A DNA stretch of 64,000 bases from Laburnicola sp. R22_1 (taxonomy: Eukaryota > Ascomycota > Dothideomycetes > Pleosporales > Didymosphaeriaceae), in the NCBI GenBank assembly GCA_014281115.1, contig JACONQ010000011.1:1-64000 (forward strand), read 5' to 3'. The notes under the pieces are model-generated. The model saw nothing but the letters and a program-made list of their open reading frames with translations. It made no database searches and was not told the origin of the DNA. Shown in pieces: positions 57,265 to 64,000 of this stretch (within the stretch, counting starts at the first letter, position 1; every line of letters starts with the position of its first letter). Position numbers and translations under genes: made by a program.

Positions 57265-57894
57265 TCAAATCGACCTACTACATCCCCTTCCCGAAGAACT
57301 GGCATTTTGTCGGACGACGCGACGAGCTGGCTGAGCTGCGGCAGCGATGGCTGGTAGAGCAAGACTGCCAGAAGATGTCTATCGTGGGGCTGGGCGGGAC
57401 GGGCAAGACGCAGGTGGCGCTGCAGTTTGCGTTTGAAGTTCAGGAAACGCAGCCGGAGTGGTCGATCTTCTGGGTGCCGGCGATGAGCATGGAGAGCTTC
57501 GAGCAGGCGTGTGCAGGGATTGTGCAGACGCTGCACATACCGCCGTCAGCGGACAAAGAGGAGGACGCGAAGGAGCTGGTGAAGCAGTATCTAAGTTCAG
57601 GCCGGGCAAGACGATGGCTGCTGGTGGTGGACAACGCGGACGACCCAGACATCTTGTTCGGGACCGAGCCGTCGAGGGGTATCGTCGACTATCTGCCGGA
57701 GAGCGAGAGTGGCGTATTGGTGTACACGACGCACACACTGGAGGTAGCAGTGTCGCTGACACGCGGCGACGTGCTAGAGCTGGACGCGATGGATCGCGGA
57801 GATGCGATTGACTTTCTCTCTAAGTCGCTGGTCAGGAAGGAGCTTCTGATTAACCAAGCAATGACAGACAAGCTGCTGGATGAGCTGACGCGCG

Positions 57895-57955
57895 GTAATA
57901 TACAAGCTTGTATTCTAATATAAAGTATATGCTAATGTAACCTAGGAAAGAACAG
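57895..57955 (+). other. Intron 2 of the NLR-like gene, at the domain-swap junction (61 bp)
   Basis: It opens GTAATA, contains TGCTAATG and ends AGAACAG. It is AT-rich compared with its exons. Splicing joins LDELTR to DAPALNELVRDARRF in frame, changing reading frame between two segments that come from different NLR types. Confidence 0.7.
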
Positions 57956-58158
57956 ATGCACCTGCATTAAATGAACTAGTTAGAGATGCGCGCCGGTTTA
58001 TTATGTCTCACAAGTTGGCAATAGAGAAGAGCCCTCTCCAGACATATGCTTCTGCACTCCTATTCAGCCCAACTAAAAGCCTCCTAAGAGGTTTTTTCAA
58101 GAGAGAAGAGCCGAAATGGATTACAATAAAGCCAGCTATGGAAGATAAATGGAGTCCC

Positions 58159-58410
58159 TGCCTGTCGACGCTCGAGGGGCATAGCCGTTCGGTCATGTCT
58201 GTCGCCTTCGCTCACGACTCGGCCCGGCTGGCGTCGGCGTCGTTCGACAAGACGGTCAAGGTCTGGGATACCCACAGCGGCGAGTGCCTGTCGACGCTCG
58301 AGGGGCATAGCGGTTCGGTCATGTCTGTCGCCTTCGCTCACGACTCGGCCCGGCTGGCGTCGGCGTCGTCCGACAACACGGTCAAGGTCTGGGATGCCCA
58401 CAGCGGCGAG
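58159..58410 (+). repeat. Two nearly identical 126-bp WD40-encoding repeats
   Basis: 58159-58284 and 58285-58410 each encode 42 residues starting CLSTLEGHS and ending HSGE. They differ at only four bases, each changing an amino acid (Arg/Gly, Phe/Ser, Lys/Asn, Thr/Ala). A third unit starts at 58411 (CLSTLNVG) but diverges immediately. High identity with amino-acid-only differences is the pattern of fungal NWD recognition repeats. Confidence 0.9.
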
Positions 58411-58740
58411 TGCCTGTCGACGCTCAACGTGGGCAAGGCACTTTACAACATCTCATTTGACATTTCTGGCTCATATCTCCACACGGATACTGGCACTATT
58501 GACATTAGTGCTCTGTCAGGTTTAATCACACTTCAAACTGTTTCAGAGCGTTGCACTCCTCAGTATCAAGGCCTTGCTTTAAGCGCAGAAGGCGTATGGA
58601 TAACATATAATTCAGAAAATCTGATGTGGGTGCCCTCAGAGTATCGGTCGTCATGCTCGGCGGTGGCAAGGGACACCATTGGCATCGGTGTTGGGACAGG
58701 AAGGGTGTGGACATGCAAAGTTGAGCGTAATACATCCTAA

Positions 58741-59160
58741 ACTATCAGAATACAATTTATATTAATGTAAGTTATTGTTGTATATATATTTTATTCTCTC
58801 TATTTCATAGAGGTCCGGGGATCATGAATATATAGCCTGCTAATTTGCCACAGCGAAGCTTCGAGCATCTTCTACTCATAGAACTGCATTTTGAAATTCG
58901 CCACTAGGCCTCCTCAGGAGCGGATGAACGCATCGATGGCCCTAGCAGGGAGGACGGCTAACCCGCTCTGGCTCGGACCTTGTGAAGTGGTGAATCTATA
59001 AGAGGTGGGCTGGTTGACGGGCCGCTAGGGAGAAAACCGAGTTTGATCACGGGGCTGCGGGGCTTGGTCGGCCCGCTTGCTTAGACTTTGCACAGCCACA
59101 GATCTGACAGCCACAACCTTGTTCCGTTAGACCGCGTTACGATTATGTCATAATCCTGTG
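58741..59160 (+). other. 3' flank of the NLR-like gene, no gene seen
   Basis: AT-rich 3' end to about 58815, then normal-composition DNA to about 59160. A palindrome ATTATG-T-CATAAT lies near 59143-59155, close to where RIP-degraded DNA begins. No coding region or RNA is evident. Confidence 0.5.
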
Positions 59161-60265
59161 CTAGCCAAAATTAGTAATCATTCCGATTAGAAATACTAGC
59201 TAGGGTAGCGACCCTATATAAATTAAGCGCGCCTCGCAGCCTTATAGCTAATTATAACTTCTTAGTAGTACTATTAGATTCTTTAGTTTTAATAAAGATG
59301 CCTATAGGATTATAATAGTAATATAAGTATAGTGGCGGCCTTTTAGTATATAAGACTTATTTTTATTTAAAATAACACTCTTTATAAATTATTAGTAAGA
59401 CGTTTATATAAGCATAATTTGTATTTAAGTAAAATTATAGTGCTTTAGAAATAGTCTAAGTATATAACCTAAGGTAGACATAGTAAAATTTAAAATATAT
59501 AGAGGAGTTTTATAGCTTTAAAATTAAAGTACCTATAGTTTATTTTATTATAGTAGTTATTCTATTATAGGTAAATAGATATTAAGTTATTAAAGTTAAT
59601 AACCTAGCTTAATCTAATATTAAGCTAATTTATATTTATCTCTAGAATAGTACTAGTTTCTAATAGGCACAAAAAGAAAAATATCTTCTATTTTACTAGC
59701 GTCTTCTACTTCGCGCTAGTCTAAGAAAGTATATATAATATAATATTACTCTTTTACTTTTATTAAATTCTACTATATTTTGCGCGCAGCTATATAATTA
59801 AACTTATACTTAGATTAATACTATATATATAGTAACTAATAGTAATTATATAATATATTTTAACTTTTAGCAAAAATATAAATAGTTAGCGTAATAATAT
59901 TAACTCTAATAGCACTATTAGTATATAATATAAGTATAATTATAACCTTAAATTAGATAATAAGACATTATTAGTAGGGGCAGCGCAAAGTAAATTTTAC
60001 GCTTGGCTATTCTAGCTAGTCTATAAATAATATTCTACAATCTACCACTACTATATTATATAACACTAGGCGATATATACGCTACTAGCTTTAATAATCT
60101 AAAATTCTAGATATTTAATAATTTAGAAAAGACTCTAGACCTTTTTAAAGCACTATAAAGAGTTAAAAACAATAATATTTTAGTCTATTATTAGATCTCT
60201 TATATAGATTATATAGTAACACAGTATATTAACTATCTAATTCTAGTCTAGGTAATCTAAATATA

Positions 60266-60500
60266 TAGGGCTCTATATAATATATTTTAGCGTAAGCTAA
60301 ATAGTCTAGCACAAAATAGGCCCCTATTTTACTCTATTAAGAATAGTATATCTAAGTTCTTTTACTTTTTTAGCCTTATACTATATATTCGCTTCTTCCT
60401 CTTTCTGCTTTATAGTTTCTAATTAAGAATATTTTATTCTAAATCTTTTCTATACTACTACTTTAAATATATCTACTTCTTAATATTATACGCTATATTT
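60266..60500 (+). repeat. LTR-like direct repeat, left copy (about 235 bp)
   Basis: Starts TAGGGCTCTATATA and contains GGCCCCTATTTTACTCTATT and AAGAATATTTTATTCT. It matches 62370-62609 over its full length, with mostly C/T and G/A differences. It could be a long terminal repeat of a copia- or gypsy-type element; the expected TG..CA ends would have been changed to TA by RIP. Confidence 0.65.
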
Positions 60501-62369
60501 TTCTAGTAGATAAACCTTACCTTAACATAACTAGTACTTATACTAAGTAGAATTCTAACACTAATAAATTGCTTCTAAGCTATACGCGTACTTAAATAAG
60601 AGAAAAGGGGGTATAATAGGTATTCTGCTAACAATTTTGCTAACTCTATAGTTTATTTTCTTAGTTAGGGCTTTCCTATCTCTACTTATAATTATAAAAG
60701 CTAAGAATCTAGACTATATCTAGTTAAAGCTCCTACCACATAAGCTATCTCTTAATTGCCGCCTATCTACTTCGCCTGCCTACAAAACACCTTAAGCTAC
60801 TTTAGATAAGTCTCTCTCTTACCTACACACTACTACAAATGTCTAGCCATCTAACTCTCTTTTTACTATAGGCGACTAGCAGTTACACCCTATAGATTCT
60901 ACTTCTTAACTAACTACACTAGAAATAGCAAATAGTAATAGCCTTATTACTAAGTATACTACACTAGAAGATTACTTATCTCTCTATAAATAGACTATAA
61001 GTATTAATATAAAGATATTAGACTATAGTAAAGATACTACTATAGTGCTAATAGTAAGCTACTCTATATTTTACATTCTAACACTTCTAATATCTAAAAA
61101 TATAAGTAATACACTAACTATAACTACTAACTTAAATAAGCTAGCAAACAATATTATAAGTAATATAACAAAAACTACTCCTCTGCTCTTATCCTCCTAA
61201 GTAAAGCGTTATACTAAGTGCTCTTTAGCGTTACTATCTTAGGCCTCTTTAAACTAGAGCCTAAGCCTAGTATATAATAGTATATATATATAGTCGGTAT
61301 TATTACCCCCGCCTACTTACTACCTTTACAATTTAAGACAGCTAGACTCTCTATACAAAGGCAGTTCTCCGCATAGGCTTAAGAATATAAGAGAGATTAT
61401 TAAGCTTAGTAACTATTTTCTTTAAAAAGATATAGTAAGCTTTATAGAGTCCTATTGCTATGAATAGCAACTAAAGAGCCTCTAGCACCGCCCTTTACTA
61501 AGCAATCTAACTACCAGTAGCTTAGTAGTAGAAAGGATGCTTAAGAGTCTTCGCTATGCTAAGACTACTAAGTATAACTCTACTATAGATTTAGTTAGGC
61601 TTAGAATAGCGAGAATTTTTCTTCACTATTATTTTAAGCAAAAAAGTATTAATATATAGTAGAATCTAAACCTCCTAAACCTACTTTTCTAGAGTAAGAG
61701 AATATTTAGCGTTATTTTAAACATAATTCTAAAAGATATATATGGCCGCTATAATAAATAGGTTAGTCTATAAGTAAGAAAGAAGCGCTAATAGAGTGTA
61801 AAAATTATAAAAAGCTAGGTAAACAATAGTCTATTCTAGTAGCCTACCTAGAAATTAGGATTATAGTAACTTATAGTAGGAGTCTCGAAACTCGTATATA
61901 AGATCTAAGTCTACGCTTAGAAGTTTATTATCTATTAATACTATTAGAAATAACACAAAATTTATAAAGAGAATAATAATAGCTCTATTAATATATATAC
62001 TAAACGTATACCCTTAAGGCGTTAGAGCTAACTAAATAGCAGACCCTTTTATTTAATATATTATAGAGAAAGCCCCATTATCTACTTAGCTAGCAGCAAA
62101 GATATTGACTAATATTAATAAATATAAATAGGAAAGGAGAAAAAGCGCTATAAAAAAATAAATAGCAGCTAGTAGCCCCTAAAAAAACTTTGTACAGCGT
62201 ATCTTAATATAAAAGGCTTAGTGTTATCAAACTACACTTTAAAGAAAATATTATATAATCTATTCTTAGCAGGTTATAGAAGAGAAATCCTCTAAAACCT
62301 ACTTAGTAATAAGTATAGCCATAGTAGGGGCAACTACTTCTATACATTATACCTTTCTACATAGCCCTA

Positions 62370-62609
62370 TAGGGCTCTATATAGCGTATCTTAGCGTAAG
62401 CCAAATAGCCTAGTATAAAACAGGCCCCCGTTTTACTCTATTAAGAATAGTATATCTAGGTCCTTCTACTCCTTTCACCCTTATACTATACATTCGCTTC
62501 TCCCTCTTTCTACTTTATAGTCTCTAATTAAGAATATTTTATTCTATAATCTTTTCTATACTACTATTTTAAACATATCTACTTTCTAATATTATACGCT
62601 ACGTCTTTT
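62370..62609 (+). repeat. LTR-like direct repeat, right copy (about 240 bp)
   Basis: Counterpart of 60266-60500, 2.1 kb downstream. It keeps slightly more GC (GGCCCCCGTTTTACTC). The intervening 1.9 kb is too short for a full LTR retrotransposon, so the unit is deleted, non-autonomous, or the two repeats belong to different elements. Confidence 0.65.
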
Positions 62610-64000
62610 ATAAAGTAGCACACTATTCTTTAGAATATTTACTATCTTAGTGTTAGTATTTAGTAACTATACTTAAGATTCTCTTAAAGATAAGACTATA
62701 ATAAAGATTATAAAACTTAGTAACTTATTTCTATAAGAGGATACTAGGAGCTTTATTAAATACTTTTATCTTAGCTAGAGTTAGAATAGCCTTTAGAATC
62801 GCCCTTTATTAATAAACCTAACTAGTAGCAGAACAGTGATAGAAAGCTCTTTAAGTTAATAGTTTCTACTATACTAAAGTACTTAAGTAGAATTCTATAT
62901 TAGATTCTTTTAGGCTGCAAATAACAAAAATTATTCTCTATTACTACTTTAAGTAATTACGTATTAGTTTACTAAGTAACCTAGACTTATTAAGTTAATA
63001 TTTATATAGTAAGAATATGGCTAGTATTATAATAAACAAAATTCTTAAGAATATATATTACTCTAAAAAAATTAAATTAATTCGCGCGTATAGTAATAAC
63101 GCTAAGCTAGCCTATATAAGTATAAACAAATTAGAAAACAATAGTATATAGTAGTTACTTACCTTAGATTAGATATTCTAATAGCTTATTACTCTAGCTT
63201 TATAGCTTAAATATAAGTAATTATTCTAAATAGAAAGCAAGCTTACTAAGCGTACAGCAATGGCACTATATTTACTAAGAAAATAATAGTAGTTCTTATA
63301 ATATATATAATTAATATATACTTCTAAGGCGTCGATCTTAATTACACACTAGACCCTCTAGTTAAGTACTTAATTAAAAAAGGGCTACCTTTTATACTAT
63401 AGCTTAGCGAGGTAGTTTTAACTACTATTACTAAATACACACAGAACGTAAAGAAGTAGAATAATATATTTAAAAAGTATTAGTAGTTATTAAAGTTTCT
63501 AGAGGACTTTATATAGATATTATAGTACCTATTAAAATAAATATTATTCTACTTTAGTTAACCTTATATAATAGTATAATAGAAATATATTTTATTAGCT
63601 AGAAGCCTACGAAATTCTCTAGAATTCTAATAGGCCCCTTAGGTTAGAATTATAATATTATTTATAGCCCTTCTAAGTTATATAAATACCTAATCTCTTT
63701 TTTTACTTCTACTAAATATAAACTATTAAAACGCAATTATATAATTAGATAACTAAAAATTATATAGTTAGTCTAATATTAGTTTCCTAAGTTAGACTTT
63801 AATTAATTAAGTATATATAAATAACTATACTAGTAAATTAAAGACTAGACACGCCTCTTAATATATTTATTAAAAAGTATTGCTATATAACCTAAGTAAA
63901 GAAGTTTAAAGGCAAAGTCTTTAATAATAATAAAAAAATAACTAAAATCTACTATAACTTAAAGCGTAATCTATATAAAATTAAAAAGATTTTAGAGGTA

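Larger units (their letters stand above)
56280..58740 (+). pseudogene. Mosaic NLR-like protein: PNP domain, NB-ARC, WD40 repeats
   Basis: Exon 1 (56280-57197) encodes a nucleoside-phosphorylase-like (PNP_UDP) effector-type domain: YTVGWVCALPVELAAAQEML, MVGIGGGVP, LGDVVVSK, MLCFEMEAAGLMNSFPCLVV with RGICDYADSHKNK. Intron 57198-57264 follows. Exon 2 (57265-57894) is the NB-ARC start: HFVGRRDELAEL, P-loop GLGGTGKTQ, Walker B RWLLVVDNADDP, VLVYTTHTLEVA. Intron 57895-57955. Exon 3 (57956-58740) resembles the C-terminal part of NACHT-WD proteins (RRFIMSHKLAIEKSPLQTYA, EEPKWITIKP) with two WD40 repeats and a short tail. Two gene types are thus spliced in frame. Near 56611-56632 a segment is missing and the frame shifts, so exon 1 is broken. 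Such proteins act in fungal non-self recognition. Helical/TPR parts of the NB-ARC type are absent. Confidence 0.8.
59165..64000. other. RIP-degraded block, probably dead retroelements
   Basis: AT-rich and stop-filled to the window end. The stretch 61380-61680 resembles 62700-63060 in the same order (for example CCGCCCTTTACTAA versus TCGCCCTTTATTAA, and the CTTAGTAACT words), so two related elements lie in tandem or nested. The first gives TTKYNSTIDLVRLRIARIF and HYYFK on the plus strand, which I cannot place in a family. Confidence 0.5.

Noticed and set aside
58008..58401. Minus-strand frames opposite the WD40 repeats
   Set aside because: Shadows created by the GC-rich repeat; the plus-strand WD40 coding is clear.

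Overview
The window is the end of a chromosome from a filamentous ascomycete (Pezizomycotina). Three things point there. It has 25 perfect TAACCC telomere repeats at the left edge. Most of the sequence is AT-rich, TA-dominated and poor in CA/TG, the signature of repeat-induced point mutation (RIP). The genes have short GT-AG introns of 48-67 bp, and the proteins are typical of such fungi (Zn2Cys6 regulator, GH3 beta-glucosidase, NB-ARC/WD40 protein). I cannot name the species. The first 42 bases are not genomic: they match an Oxford Nanopore native-barcode adapter left on the contig end.

Layout. 1-42 adapter; 43-192 telomere; 193-660 subtelomeric tandem repeats. About 660-38,380 is a RIP-degraded graveyard. 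It holds three Fot1/pogo-type DNA transposons near the telomere (826-2676, 3886-5758, 7445-9317), the last nested inside a fourth (about 6000-9890). It also holds a younger, lightly mutated one (27521-29367), two ruined DUF3435 tyrosine-recombinase genes of the Starship-captain superfamily facing away from each other (22.8-25.1 kb minus, 31.2-33.6 kb plus), a ruined protein-kinase-like gene (37.1-37.8 kb), copies of a dispersed subtelomeric repeat, and several kilobases I could not identify.

From about 38.4 kb the sequence becomes ordinary gene-bearing DNA: an unmutated copy of the subtelomeric repeat, a Zn2Cys6 transcription factor with one in-frame stop, then a RIP-destroyed hAT element (41.1-44.2 kb). 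Next come a sterol-glucosyltransferase-like gene with two introns, one stop and two frameshifts; a complete PIF/Harbinger element with its two convergent genes (47523-50824, TAA target duplications); an apparently intact secreted GH3 beta-glucosidase (51246-53715); a Fot1/pogo element with a single stop (53879-56018); and a mosaic PNP/NB-ARC/WD40 NLR-like gene (56280-58740). From 59.2 kb to the end the DNA is again RIP-degraded and includes a pair of LTR-like direct repeats.

How it fits together. This is an accessory subtelomere in which transposons of different ages have been mutated to different degrees, apparently by RIP. In the oldest copies all three catalytic aspartates are gone; in the youngest only one CAA-to-TAA-type stop is visible. 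The few host genes are typical of dispensable subtelomeric sets (secreted carbohydrate enzyme, glycosyltransferase, regulator, NLR), and most carry one or two lesions. Because the assembly contains raw Nanopore adapter, some of those lesions (two single-base frameshifts next to CCC runs) may be sequencing errors.
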